64,000 bases of DNA from contig SVPZ01000002.1 of the NCBI GenBank assembly GCA_015065605.1, forward strand, positions 51,288 through 115,287. Reading direction: 5' to 3'. Positions within the stretch are counted from its first letter, which is position 1, and each line of letters begins with the position of its first letter. Shown piece after piece: positions 50,550 through 59,728 of this stretch. The stretch comes from Oscillospiraceae bacterium. GTDB lineage: Bacteria > Bacillota > Clostridia > Oscillospirales > Acutalibacteraceae. The notes beneath the pieces were generated by a model, which made no database searches, was not told the origin of the DNA, and worked only from the letters and a program-made list of their open reading frames with translations. The position numbers and the translations under genes were made by a program.

Positions 50550-51659
50550 TTATTCTCCGTCTTTAAATACTTTAATAATATTAAAATCGTTATCGCAAAT
50601 AACGATATCTGCGGCTTTTCCAATGTCAAGGGAGCCGATTTTATCGTTTACGTTAAGCATTGTGGCGGTGTTAATGGTTGCGGCGTTTACTACTTCATAA
50701 AGAGGAATTTTGCTGTTTTTAGCCACGTTATTTATACCTGTGTTAAGATTGATTACACTGCCTGCAATAGTGCCGTCGGGGAGCCTACATTCAACACCCT
50801 TTTTAGTAACGGTGAAACCGTTTTGCTCGTAGGTGCCGTCAGGCATTCCTGCGGGACGGATAGAGTCGGTAATTATTATTAATTTATCCTTTTTAAGATT
50901 ATAAAAGAAATCGTAAAGGGCAGGATGAATATGGAATTTATCGCTGATCATCTCGGCATAAATTCTATTGTCGGTAAGCACCGCGCCGGGAAGACCAGGT
51001 TCTCTGTGAGAAAGGGGAGAGGTTGCGTTAAAGAGGTGGGTTGCGTCGGTTGCGCCGGCATCGATTCCCGCCTTTGTTTGCTCATAGGTTGCGTTGCTGT
51101 GACCGAGAGCTACCTTTACTCCCTCTTTGGTAACGGCTTTTATAAAATCGGTTGCGCCCTCCAGTTCGGGAGCACAAATAACAAGCTTTATAATGTCTTT
51201 GTTTTTAATAACTATGTCGGCATCGGGAAGCTTTAACCAGTCTTCTCTGTGAGCGCCGCGCTTTTCTTTGCTTAAAAAAATCCCCTCAAGGTGAAGGCCT
51301 ATAATTTTAGCGCCTTTATTTTCCTTTTGTGCCTGTCGGACAGCGTTTAAAATTTCGTCGATTTTTTCAATTTCAACAGTTCCTAAGGTGGGACACCAAC
51401 TTGTTACTCCCGTCGTTAAAAGATATTCACTCATTGAATTTAAGGCTTCTACGCTTGCATCTTCAGTGTCAAAACCGTTTATACCGTGAATATGGGGACT
51501 GATAAAGCCTGCGGTTACAAGATTTTCTTTTGCATCTATAATTTCGGCATCCTTTGGAGCCTTGTCACAGATATCAATAATTTTATTATCGAAAACTAAA
51601 ACCTTGTTCTCTAAAACTTGATTTTTCAGTACTATTTTACCGTTAATAATTGCTTTCAT
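50550..51659 (-). CDS. nagA: N-acetylglucosamine-6-phosphate deacetylase
   Basis: 369-aa NagA of the amidohydrolase superfamily; removes acetate from GlcNAc-6-P for amino-sugar catabolism or wall recycling. Motifs: SPHIHGINGFD (metal His pair position), LHLEGIFLS (metal Glu), ALGHSNATYEQ and DATHLFNA (His ligands), and IITDSIRPAGM (catalytic Asp). nagB is not adjacent; the gene stands alone between the AraC gene and pduL. Confidence 0.93.
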   Translation of the reverse strand: MKAIINGKIVLKNQVLENKVLVFDNKIIDICDKAPKDAEIIDAKENLVTAGFISPHIHGINGFDTEDASVEALNSMSEYLLTTGVTSWCPTLGTVEIEKIDEILNAVRQAQKENKGAKIIGLHLEGIFLSKEKRGAHREDWLKLPDADIVIKNKDIIKLVICAPELEGATDFIKAVTKEGVKVALGHSNATYEQTKAGIDAGATDATHLFNATSPLSHREPGLPGAVLTDNRIYAEMISDKFHIHPALYDFFYNLKKDKLIIITDSIRPAGMPDGTYEQNGFTVTKKGVECRLPDGTIAGSVINLNTGINNVAKNSKIPLYEVVNAATINTATMLNVNDKIGSLDIGKAADIVICDNDFNIIKVFKDGE

Positions 51660-51724
51660 TTCCTCAGTACATCTCCTTTATAAAAAAATTATATCACTTA
51701 AATTAAAAAAAGTCTATATTTTAC

Positions 51725-51752
51725 TTGAAAGTATAAAAAAATATGTTACAAT
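51725..51752 (+). promoter_or_regulatory. Promoter of pduL
   Basis: TTGAAA (51725-51730), 16-nt spacer, TACAAT (51747-51752), 37 nt before the pduL start. Confidence 0.55.
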
Positions 51753-51789
51753 AGAAGGGTAAAAATACATTAAAAAGGAAGTATTTACT

Positions 51790-52365
51790 ATGAAAAAAAC
51801 TGTATTAGTAGAAATTTCTGCTCATCACGTTCACGTAAGCGAAAAAGACCTTGAAATCCTTTTTGGTAAAGGTCATCAGCTTACCAACAAAAAGGATCTT
51901 TCTCAGCCCGGTCAGTTCGCTTGCGAAGAAAGAGTTACCGTTGTAGGCCCCAAGAGAGAAATCAAGGGTGTATCCATCTTAGGACCCTGCCGTCCTCAGA
52001 CTCAGGTTGAAATCTCCCTTACCGAAGCAAGAAGCATCGGCGTATCTGCTCCTATCCGTGAGTCAGGCGACCTTGCAGGCAGCCCCGGATGTAAACTTGT
52101 TGGCCCTTGCGGTGAGGTTGAAATTACCGAAGGTGTTATTGCCGCTAAGCGTCATATCCATATGACTCCCGAAGATGCTGAAAAGTACGGTATCGTTGAT
52201 AAGCAGATTGTATCTGTAAAAATCCCCACCGAAGGCAGAAGCCTTATTTTCGGTGACGTTGTTGCCAGAGTAAGCCCCAACTATGCACTTGCAATGCATC
52301 TTGATACCGATGAAGCAAATGCTGCTGCTATCCCCGGTTCTTGCGAGGGCGAAATTCTTGACTAA
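51790..52365 (+). CDS. pduL: PduL-type phosphate acyltransferase
   Basis: 191-aa PduL phosphotransacylase (acyl-CoA + phosphate to acyl phosphate), evolutionarily unrelated to Pta. The two beta-barrel halves carry zinc-binding His clusters SAHHVHVSEKD and AKRHIHMTPEDAEKYG. There is no N-terminal microcompartment-targeting peptide and no shell gene nearby, so it is the soluble form that serves acetate or propionate fermentation. Strong codon bias. AAGGAAG is the RBS. The hemW gene overlaps its 3' end. Confidence 0.93.
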   Translation: MKKTVLVEISAHHVHVSEKDLEILFGKGHQLTNKKDLSQPGQFACEERVTVVGPKREIKGVSILGPCRPQTQVEISLTEARSIGVSAPIRESGDLAGSPGCKLVGPCGEVEITEGVIAAKRHIHMTPEDAEKYGIVDKQIVSVKIPTEGRSLIFGDVVARVSPNYALAMHLDTDEANAAAIPGSCEGEILD

Positions 52366-53485
52366 ACCTATAGGGGTTTACGTCCATATTCCTTTTTGCC
52401 GTAAAAGATGCGCCTATTGTGATTTTTACACGGCTATGTGTGTGGATTCGGTTAAAGAGGAATATATTAAAAGTTTAAAAAACGAAATTAATCGGTGGGG
52501 TGGGGCTTTGTCGCGCCCCGCCGATACTGTATATTTCGGGGGCGGAACTCCGTCAATATTGGGCGCTGACCTTCTGAGTGATTTGCTAAAGGTCGTAAAA
52601 AGCAGTTTTTTTGTTACGGAAAATGCAGAAATAACCCTTGAAGTAAATCCCGAGGATGCAACCGAAGAATTTTTTTTAAAGGTAAAAAAAGCAGGTTTTA
52701 ACCGTTTATCATTGGGCTTTCAGTCGCTTGACGACGATACCCTTAAAATTCTGGGCAGACGGCATAACTCTGAAAAAAGCATAGAAGCCTTTAATATGGC
52801 GAGAAAAGCGGGTTTTGATAATATAAGCGTTGACCTTATGCTGTCGCTACCCGATAGTTCTGTTGAAAGTTCTGTTTTGTCGGCGCAAAAAATCATCTCC
52901 CTGTTTCCCGAGCATATTTCTTGCTATATGCTTATATTGGAGGAAAAAACCGCCCTTTACGCAAAACGGGATAAACTTCATTTTCCGAGCGAAGAAGCAA
53001 TAGAACAAGAATATCTTAAAATTTCTAAACTTTTTTGTGATGCAGGATATTCTCATTATGAAATATCTAATTTTGCAAAATCGGATAAAATGAGTAAGCA
53101 TAACTTAAAATATTGGCGCACACAAGAGTATATCGGCATTGGTCCCTCTGCCTATTCCTTTGTGGACGGTGAGCGCTTTCATTACGAAAATGACCTTAAG
53201 GGTTTTATTAATTCGCCAAAGACCGTTAATGACGGTGAGGGCGGAGATTTGCTTGAATACGTAATGCTTACTTTAAGGCTTAAAGAAGGCCTTGATGAAG
53301 AAAAAATAAAACTACGTTTTTCTAAAAGATTTTCCGAAAAACTTAAAAAAACAGCCGAAAAGTTTAGAGAAAACGGCTTTTTAACCTTAGAAAACGGCGT
53401 AATTTCCTTTACCTCAAAGGGAATGCTTGTTTCCAATTCTCTTATAACTGAATTTATGGAGGAGAATATGTATGAAGACCTATAA
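52358..53485 (+). CDS. hemW: Radical SAM heme chaperone HemW
   Basis: 375-aa HemW-like protein (formerly oxygen-independent coproporphyrinogen III oxidase-like). The cluster motif is YVHIPFCRKRCAYCDF (Cys-x3-Cys-x2-Cys), followed by VYFGGGTPS and LSLGFQSLDDDTLKILGRRH. It lacks the extra cysteine (C-x3-C-x2-C-x-C) of true HemN, so heme insertion rather than oxidation is the expected role. The TTG at 52358, overlapping the pduL stop, fits the family start (T-K-P-I-G-V-Y-V-H-I-P); an ATG further upstream would overlap pduL deeply. Confidence 0.88.
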   Translation: MTKPIGVYVHIPFCRKRCAYCDFYTAMCVDSVKEEYIKSLKNEINRWGGALSRPADTVYFGGGTPSILGADLLSDLLKVVKSSFFVTENAEITLEVNPEDATEEFFLKVKKAGFNRLSLGFQSLDDDTLKILGRRHNSEKSIEAFNMARKAGFDNISVDLMLSLPDSSVESSVLSAQKIISLFPEHISCYMLILEEKTALYAKRDKLHFPSEEAIEQEYLKISKLFCDAGYSHYEISNFAKSDKMSKHNLKYWRTQEYIGIGPSAYSFVDGERFHYENDLKGFINSPKTVNDGEGGDLLEYVMLTLRLKEGLDEEKIKLRFSKRFSEKLKKTAEKFRENGFLTLENGVISFTSKGMLVSNSLITEFMEENMYEDL

Positions 53486-54074
53486 AATATACCTTATACG
53501 TCACGGCGCAACCGACGGTAATGCAAGGGGCGAATATATCGGTGTTACCGATTTGGCGCTTTCTTTGGGCGGAGTGGCTGAGCTTACCGAATTAAAAGAA
53601 AAGATACAGTATCCCTTTGTTGAAAAGGTATATACAAGTCCTTTGCTTCGTTGCCGTCAGACCGCTAATATTCTTTATCCTGAACAGGAAGCGGATATTG
53701 TTGAAAATCTTTCTGAATACGATTTCGGTGAATTTGAGGGAAAAACTGCTCTTCAGCTTGAAAGTAATCCCGATTTTTACAAATGGACTTCAGGTCAGAT
53801 TTCTTCGCCTCCCGGCGGTGAGGACTCCACCGAATTTGCAAAAAGAATTTGCGTAGGTTTTCACGAGGTTGTTGAGGATATGATGGCGAGAGGTATTTTT
53901 AAAGCCGCGATTATTATGCATGGCGGCGCTATTATGACGCTTCTTTCCTGTTGCGCGCTTCCTCGTCGCAGAAGCCTTGAATGGACAAGTGATTTTGGCA
54001 GAGGCTATCAGGTTGCGGTTACGCCAACACTTTATCACAGTAACGGCGTTATAGAAGTAAGAGAAGAAATATAA
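53472..54074 (+). CDS. Histidine phosphatase (phosphoglycerate-mutase superfamily)
   Basis: 200-aa histidine phosphatase with YLIRHGATDGNARGEY (catalytic His in RHG), YTSPLLRCRQTA, YDFGEFEGKTA and the second His in IIMHGGAIM. Resembles CobC/GpmB-like broad phosphatases. Overlaps the hemW end by 14 nt with AGGAG inside hemW, so translationally coupled. Confidence 0.88.
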   Translation: MKTYKIYLIRHGATDGNARGEYIGVTDLALSLGGVAELTELKEKIQYPFVEKVYTSPLLRCRQTANILYPEQEADIVENLSEYDFGEFEGKTALQLESNPDFYKWTSGQISSPPGGEDSTEFAKRICVGFHEVVEDMMARGIFKAAIIMHGGAIMTLLSCCALPRRRSLEWTSDFGRGYQVAVTPTLYHSNGVIEVREEI

Positions 54075-54108
54075 TAAAAAAATAAACGGATTACTCCGTT
54101 TATTTTTT
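54075..54108. terminator. Bidirectional terminator
   Basis: 15-bp stem AAAAAAATAAACGGA/TCCGTTTATTTTTTT with loop TTAC. Confidence 0.9.
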
Positions 54109-54140
54109 TGGGAAAAATCCCGAATTTGAAAGGTAAAGGT

Positions 54141-54329
54141 TTAAGATTTTTTATTGGTGCGGTAGTCTTTTTTTGAAATTCCCTGAGCAATAGTCGGGTA
54201 AAAATTGTCCGACTCGGCTGTGGGCTGTATTTCATAGGTTCCGTATTTTAAAAGCATTTCCGAAACGTTTTCGGGTTGGCTTATTATAGGAACACTTGAC
54301 AAATCGCTTTTTGTTTTTTTATTGTTCAT
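54141..54329 (-). CDS. Small hypothetical protein
   Basis: 62-aa soluble polar protein, not recognised. AAAGGTGAG lies 8 nt before the ATG at 54329. It has no signal peptide or membrane helix. Located between a terminator and the CPBP protease gene, on the same strand as the latter and 32 nt behind its stop, so possibly the last gene of that operon. Real but unverified. Confidence 0.5.
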   Translation of the reverse strand: MNNKKTKSDLSSVPIISQPENVSEMLLKYGTYEIQPTAESDNFYPTIAQGISKKDYRTNKKS

Positions 54330-54361
54330 CATACTCACCTTTCAAGGTTAGTATGGGCTCC

Positions 54362-55321
54362 TTACATAAAAATACTAAGTGCAAATTCTACCAAAACGGT
54401 TACTGAAAACATAATCATTCCGGCATTAACAAGGGAATATAAAACCGCTTTTCCTTTGCTCAGTTCATAATAATTTTTTAAGAAATAAAACTTTTTGATT
54501 GATTTTATCAGTTTTATTACGCCGAGTACCGTCAGAGCAAGTGAAGCGCCAATCATAAGATAGTAAAGTCCCGTAAACATATAGGACACTATCTTGATAT
54601 CGCTGAAGGCTTTACTTGCCGTAAGGAAGGACTGCTGAACAACAGAATAGGTGTTAAAGGCAATATGTAAAATAACGGGATAAATAATATTTTTTGTTCT
54701 TACGTAAATAAAAGCTAAAACAAAACCTATTGCAAAAGCATAAAAAAGTTGATAGAAGTTTCCGTGGAACATACCGAAGGTGAGGGCAGAGAATAAAACT
54801 GCTAAAAATTCACCGTAGGGACGTATTCTGTCAATTATAAATTTTCTGAAAACCAGTTCTTCGAGTATGGGACCTATAATACCAATTACTAAAAGCAGTA
54901 TAAGTGGGTTGCTGTTTTCAATCAGTTCACCGACGGTATTGTCAATTTCCTTTCCTAAAATAGTGGAAATAATTTGGTTTAAAACCGTTCCTATCATATT
55001 TCCTGCGTAGGCAAGCGCCTGACATATTAAAAAAGCGCCGAAAATATCCTTAAAGGACATTTTTTCTTTTTGATAGCGGTATTTAGGAAGACCGATAAGA
55101 ACGAGTCTTATGGCGGGAATTCCTATTATATACTGACAAAATACCATCTTTATCCATATATACATATCGTGAAAATAAAGATCGGGTAAAAATTTTGAAA
55201 CTAAAAAGTCAAGCAAAATAACCGAAGCATAAACGGCAATGAAGTAAACGAAAAGGGAAAGACCTATTCGCGAAAATACCTTTCGTGGATGTTTGATTTT
55301 TTTCATAGTTAATTCTTCCAT
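54362..55321 (-). CDS. CPBP-family intramembrane metalloprotease (CAAX protease-like)
   Basis: 319-aa membrane protein with about eight helices and the ABI/CPBP motifs EELVFRKFIIDRIRP (EExxxR) and FGMFHGNFYQL (FxxxH), then ILHIAFNTYS (HxxxN/B). Members in Firmicutes serve in prenyl-protein-like processing, bacteriocin immunity or signalling; the role here is open. Starts 4 nt after the RluA gene stop with AGGAG inside that gene. Confidence 0.88.
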   Translation of the reverse strand: MEELTMKKIKHPRKVFSRIGLSLFVYFIAVYASVILLDFLVSKFLPDLYFHDMYIWIKMVFCQYIIGIPAIRLVLIGLPKYRYQKEKMSFKDIFGAFLICQALAYAGNMIGTVLNQIISTILGKEIDNTVGELIENSNPLILLLVIGIIGPILEELVFRKFIIDRIRPYGEFLAVLFSALTFGMFHGNFYQLFYAFAIGFVLAFIYVRTKNIIYPVILHIAFNTYSVVQQSFLTASKAFSDIKIVSYMFTGLYYLMIGASLALTVLGVIKLIKSIKKFYFLKNYYELSKGKAVLYSLVNAGMIMFSVTVLVEFALSIFM

Positions 55322-55325
55322 AATT

Positions 55326-56294
55326 TTATTCTCCTATTTTGTATCCGAACAGTTCTTCTGCAAACCATACGGATTTAACTTTAAAGGTTTTTCGATTCAG
55401 ATAATTTAAAATTCCTGCGTCGCTTTCAAAGGTAAAGGTCAGCATATATGAATAAAGCGCCTGCTTATTAAATCCCATTTTCTTGTCTTCTTTTAAATTA
55501 CCGTATTTTCCATCCCCCAAAAGCGCGTGACCGATGGAAGCCATATGCGCTCTTATCTGATGGGTTCTGCCTGTTAAAAGTTCGATTTCCAAAAGCGAAA
55601 GTCCGTTTTTGCTTTTTAAGGTGCGGTAATAGGTTTTAATTGATAAATTATCGTCGGTTTTATTTTTTTGAAGATAAACCTTGTTTTTGTCGCTGTTTTT
55701 TTCCAAAAAGCCTTCAAGAAGTGCTTCCTTTCTTTTTGGGGTACCGTGAACTACGGTTAAGTATCTTTTATCAATTTCTCTTGATTTTATTTTATCACAT
55801 AAAATTCTTAAAGCCTCGCTGTTTTTTGCCGCAATTACTATACCGCCTGTGTTTCGGTCAATTCTGTTGGCAAGGGAAGGCTTGAAGGAATTTTCTGCTT
55901 CGGGGTCGTATTCGCCTTTTTTATAAAGATATTTCTGAACTCTTGTTATAAGAGTATCGTTATATTCATTTTCATCGGGGTGGGATAAAAGTCCCTGCGG
56001 TTTATCAAGAAGTATTATATTTTCATCTTCATAAACAACGTTTAAACTGTCGCTTGCCGACAAAAAATCGTATTTCGGCGCAACTTTTTCGAAAAATTCA
56101 TCCTTTATGTAGGCTGACACAGTGTCGCCCTCGTTAAGTCTTGTGCTTATGTCGGCTTTTTTGCCGTTTAACTTAATATGCTTTGTGCGTATGAATTTAT
56201 ACATAAGCGTCTTGGGAAGCGACGGAATAGCCTTGCTTATGAACTTATCAAGACGTTGATCAGCATCGTTTTTTGAAATAATAAATTCTTTCAT
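55326..56294 (-). CDS. RluA-family pseudouridine synthase
   Basis: 322-aa RNA pseudouridine synthase: N-terminal S4 domain (RLDKFISKAIPSLPKTLMYK core) and catalytic domain with the Asp in RIDRNTGGIVIAAK, then TGRTHQIRAHMASIGH. RluC/RluD-like, acting on 23S rRNA; exact site unassigned. First gene of an operon with the CPBP gene. Confidence 0.88.
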   Translation of the reverse strand: MKEFIISKNDADQRLDKFISKAIPSLPKTLMYKFIRTKHIKLNGKKADISTRLNEGDTVSAYIKDEFFEKVAPKYDFLSASDSLNVVYEDENIILLDKPQGLLSHPDENEYNDTLITRVQKYLYKKGEYDPEAENSFKPSLANRIDRNTGGIVIAAKNSEALRILCDKIKSREIDKRYLTVVHGTPKRKEALLEGFLEKNSDKNKVYLQKNKTDDNLSIKTYYRTLKSKNGLSLLEIELLTGRTHQIRAHMASIGHALLGDGKYGNLKEDKKMGFNKQALYSYMLTFTFESDAGILNYLNRKTFKVKSVWFAEELFGYKIGE

Positions 56295-56359
56295 TAAATC
56301 ACCTTGAAAAATATGGAAAAAAGTAGTAAAATGTATTAAAAATTTACAGGAGCAAAAAA

Positions 56360-57055
56360 ATGGGACTTCACGACGGACATAGAGAAAGAATGCTTTCTAA
56401 GTTTGAGAAAAACGGCTTTTCTATTTTTGAAGAGCATGAAAAACTTGAAATGATTCTTTTTTACGGTGTTCCAAGACGAAATACTAACGAGTTGGCACAC
56501 GAACTTTTAAATAAGTATCATACTATAGCAAACGTTATGGATGCGCCTAAAAGAGAACTTTTGGAGTTCGACGGTTTTACTGAGCGCACCTATCAGCTTT
56601 TTCAAATGATTAAAGAAACCTATGCGCTTTATGAAATTGAAAAGAAAGCATATAAAACCTATATGACGACAAAGGATGAATTCAGATCCTTCTTTCAGCT
56701 GTATTTTGTTACCGAAAAACAAGAGCAAGTGGCGATAGTTTGTCTTGACAGTGTCGGAAAGGTGCTGCGAACTCAAAAGATAGGGAGCGGTAACAATAGC
56801 GAAAGTTTCTTTAATCTTCAGGAAATGGTGAAGATAATGATGGATTGTTCGGCTACCGAAATAGTTATAGCCCACAATCATCCGGGCAATAATCCTCATC
56901 CGTCACAAGACGATATTAACAGTACGGTGCAGATTAAACAGAGCCTTGATTCACTGGGATTCAGATTGCTGGATCATTTTATCGTATGTGAAAACGACTG
57001 TTATTCAATGGCGTCGGCTGAAGAAACCGCTGATATTTTTAAAATTAAAAAATGA
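56360..57055 (+). CDS. RadC-like JAB domain protein
   Basis: 231-aa RadC-family protein: N-terminal helix-hairpin-helix part (MGLHDGHRERMLSKF) and C-terminal JAB/MPN metalloprotease-like domain with IAHNHPGNNPHPSQDD (H-x-H-x7-S-x2-D) and a Glu upstream. Long called a DNA repair protein though the activity is unproven. AGGAG lies 8 nt upstream. Its stop abuts the convergent AlaX gene (no gap). Confidence 0.88.
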   Translation: MGLHDGHRERMLSKFEKNGFSIFEEHEKLEMILFYGVPRRNTNELAHELLNKYHTIANVMDAPKRELLEFDGFTERTYQLFQMIKETYALYEIEKKAYKTYMTTKDEFRSFFQLYFVTEKQEQVAIVCLDSVGKVLRTQKIGSGNNSESFFNLQEMVKIMMDCSATEIVIAHNHPGNNPHPSQDDINSTVQIKQSLDSLGFRLLDHFIVCENDCYSMASAEETADIFKIKK

Positions 57056-58216
57056 TTAAAGAGTAACGGTTTTTGCATCTTCAAAAAATGCAGATATTTC
57101 ATTTGATGATGCAGTAACACTGCCCTGACACATCGGCACTCTTCCGCCGCCGCGTCCTGAAAGCGCTGTGTTCATATTTTTAATAAAACTTGGAAGAATT
57201 TCATCCTCGCTATATACGATGTAGGTATAACCTGAAGTATCATCTCCACCGAAAGCGGCACACATGCTGCCGCTTTTTTCTTTTGCTTTATTAACTAAAT
57301 CAATAAGCTGTTTTTTATCGGTGCAGGAAGTGAAAAGCAAAAGCGTTTTTTCGGTTTTTTCAATGGCTTCAAGTTTTATTTCGTTAATCTGAGCAAGAAG
57401 AGTGTTAATCTTATAAACGGCTTCCTTATTGCTTTTAATAAGACGTTCAACGTTTTCGGCGCAATCTTCACCCTTTGAAGCAAGAAGAGTGCCCACGGCT
57501 TTAATTTGACTGTGTTTTTCGGCATAATCGAGATATGCATCCTTACCGCAAGCAATAAATAAACGCACACCCGAGCGAAGCTTCATAGATGATAGAATTT
57601 TAATAATGCCGACCTCACCCGTAGTTTTTACGTGGGGAGCGCAACAAGCGCAACAGTCAACGTCGCCTATTTTAACTATTCTTATGGCTTCGTTTATTTC
57701 TTTTTTACTTCTGTATTGGGTGTTTTTAAGTTCACTTTCGCTTGGATAATAACCGGTAACAGAAAGATTTTTATAAACCGCTTCGTTAGCAAGAAACTCT
57801 ACTTTATTAAGCTGTTCCTCATTAAGTTCGATATCGTAGTCGCAGGTTACTTCGTCTTCGCCAAGGTGGAAACCGACGTTTTCACCACCGAAAAGGGAGT
57901 GAATAAGACCTGAAATAACGTGTTCTCCCGTGTGATTTTGCATATTGCGAAAACGTCTTTCAAAATTAAGTTTTCCCGTAACGGTACCCGTTAAACTTTG
58001 ACGGCAGTAATGTACGATTTCGCCGTTTTCAATTTGAACGTCGAAAACTTCACTGTCACCGAGTGTACCTTTGTCGCTATATTGACCGCCTTCTTCGGGG
58101 AAAAACGCGGTTTTATTTAAAATCACCTTATAATAGCCGTCTGCTTCGTTGCAGGAAATAACCTCGGCTTCAAATTCGGTTAAGTAAGAATTAGTATCAT
58201 AAAGCTTTTCTGTCAT
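57056..58216 (-). CDS. Alanyl-tRNA editing protein AlaX (long form with DHHA1)
   Basis: 386-aa stand-alone AlaRS editing-domain protein, which clears Ser-tRNA(Ala) or Gly-tRNA(Ala). N-terminal beta-barrel (FFPEEGGQYSDKGTLG), zinc-binding editing site NHTGEHVISGLIHSLF and the C-x-A-C-C-A-P-H ligand group (CCACCAPHVKTTGEVG), and a C-terminal DHHA1 domain ending GRGGGRVPMCQGS. The ATG at 58216 with GGTG 7 nt before it is preferred over the ATG at 58228. Confidence 0.88.
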   Translation of the reverse strand: MTEKLYDTNSYLTEFEAEVISCNEADGYYKVILNKTAFFPEEGGQYSDKGTLGDSEVFDVQIENGEIVHYCRQSLTGTVTGKLNFERRFRNMQNHTGEHVISGLIHSLFGGENVGFHLGEDEVTCDYDIELNEEQLNKVEFLANEAVYKNLSVTGYYPSESELKNTQYRSKKEINEAIRIVKIGDVDCCACCAPHVKTTGEVGIIKILSSMKLRSGVRLFIACGKDAYLDYAEKHSQIKAVGTLLASKGEDCAENVERLIKSNKEAVYKINTLLAQINEIKLEAIEKTEKTLLLFTSCTDKKQLIDLVNKAKEKSGSMCAAFGGDDTSGYTYIVYSEDEILPSFIKNMNTALSGRGGGRVPMCQGSVTASSNEISAFFEDAKTVTL

Positions 58217-58263
58217 AATAATCACCATTTTTAATTATACCATAATAATAGCATTTTAGCAAT

Positions 58264-58291
58264 AAAAAAACCTCTGCGTGAGCAGAGGTTT
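58264..58291 (-). terminator. Terminator of the decarboxylase operon
   Basis: 10-bp stem AAACCTCTGC/GCAGAGGTTT with loop GTGA; the minus-strand product ends in seven T. Confidence 0.88.
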
Positions 58292-58298
58292 TTGATAA

Positions 58299-59714
58299 TT
58301 ATGAAAGGTCTTCAACGATAAGGGTGCGAACACCGTTTTCGTCGATATTAGGCTTGGAAGTGGGCTCTTCCTTTTTGCCATATTTTGTTTCAAGGAATTT
58401 AGCGGCAACCTGTGGGAAGAGAGCGTAGCTTAATACGTCTTCTTCATTTCTTGCAAGGTCGCCTGCCTCTGCCTTATACTTTTCGAGTTCGGGCTCAAGT
58501 AAATCAGCAGGTCTGCAGGTAATAACCTCGTCGTTGCCAATACATTTCTTGCGAACTTCCTCGTTTACCTTGGCGGGAAGAGTACCGTACTCACCGCGAA
58601 GAAGTCCTTTGGATTCCTTGGGAACCATTTTGTATCTTTCGCCTGCGATAACGTTCATAACCGCCTGTGTACCAACGATCTGACTGGTTGGTGTAACAAG
58701 GGGAGGATAACCGAAGTCTTCTCTTACCTTCGGAACCTCAGCAAGAACGTCGTAATACTTATCCTCTTTGCCTGCCTGCTTTAACTGGCCGAGCATATTG
58801 GAAAGCATACCGCCGGGAACCTGATAAATAAGTGTTTTGGTATCAACGCTTAATACCTTGGGGTCAAGTGTACCGTCAGCCTTCATCTTGTCGGCAACGC
58901 TTCTGAAGTGAGTAGCAACGTCAGCGAGTGCGTCAAGGTCAAGACCGGTATCTCTTTCTGTTCCTTTAAGGGTAGCAACCAATGCTTCGGTAGCAGGGTT
59001 AGCGGTACCGTTACCGAAGGGGGAAAGAGCGGTGTCAACAATATCTACGCCTGCCTGAGCAGCCATAAGATAGGTCATATCACCGGTACCGGTAGTGTTA
59101 TGAGTATGAAGGTGAATAGGGCATTTAACTGCAGCCTTCAACTTCTTAACGAGTGAATAAGCGTCATAGGGAAGAAGAAGGTTAGCCATATCCTTAATAC
59201 AAATAACGTCAGCGCCCATAGCCTCAAGCTTTTTGGCAAGTTCTACGAAATATTCTTCGTTATGAACGGGGCTGATGGTATAGCTCATAGCAGCTTCACA
59301 GATACCGCCGTATTTCTTACAGGACTTCATAGCCTGTTCCATATTACGAGTATCATTAAGAGCGTCGAAAATACGGATAACGTCAATACCGTTTTCAATA
59401 GCCTTTTTAACGAAAGCGTCAACAACGTCGTCGGCGTAATGCTTATAGCCTAAGATATTCTGACCGCGGAGAAGCATCTGAAGCTTTGTGTTGGGCATAG
59501 CCTTCTTAATGGTACGAAGTCTTTCCCATGGGTCTTCATTAAGGAAACGCATACAAACGTCGAAGGTAGCGCCGCCCCAACACTCAACGGACCAATAGCC
59601 TAATTTGTCGAGCTTTTCAAGAGCGGGAATCATATCTTCAATGCGCATACGGGTAGCAGCCTGAGACTGATGAGCGTCACGGAGTATAGTATCTGTAATA
59701 TTTAATTTAGTCAT
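58299..59714 (-). CDS. oadA: Carboxyltransferase (alpha) subunit of Na+-pumping decarboxylase
   Basis: 471-aa carboxyltransferase domain of the OadA / pyruvate carboxylase subunit B type. Key parts: ITDTILRDAHQSQAATRM, VECWGGATFDVC, the metal-binding HLHTHNTTGTGDM and IFDALNDTRNM. It ends before any biotin domain; biotin is on a separate protein in the same operon. Transfers CO2 from oxaloacetate (or a related acid) to biotin. Last gene of the operon. Confidence 0.92.
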   Translation of the reverse strand: MTKLNITDTILRDAHQSQAATRMRIEDMIPALEKLDKLGYWSVECWGGATFDVCMRFLNEDPWERLRTIKKAMPNTKLQMLLRGQNILGYKHYADDVVDAFVKKAIENGIDVIRIFDALNDTRNMEQAMKSCKKYGGICEAAMSYTISPVHNEEYFVELAKKLEAMGADVICIKDMANLLLPYDAYSLVKKLKAAVKCPIHLHTHNTTGTGDMTYLMAAQAGVDIVDTALSPFGNGTANPATEALVATLKGTERDTGLDLDALADVATHFRSVADKMKADGTLDPKVLSVDTKTLIYQVPGGMLSNMLGQLKQAGKEDKYYDVLAEVPKVREDFGYPPLVTPTSQIVGTQAVMNVIAGERYKMVPKESKGLLRGEYGTLPAKVNEEVRKKCIGNDEVITCRPADLLEPELEKYKAEAGDLARNEEDVLSYALFPQVAAKFLETKYGKKEEPTSKPNIDENGVRTLIVEDLS

Positions 59715-59728
59715 AGTTTATACCTCCA

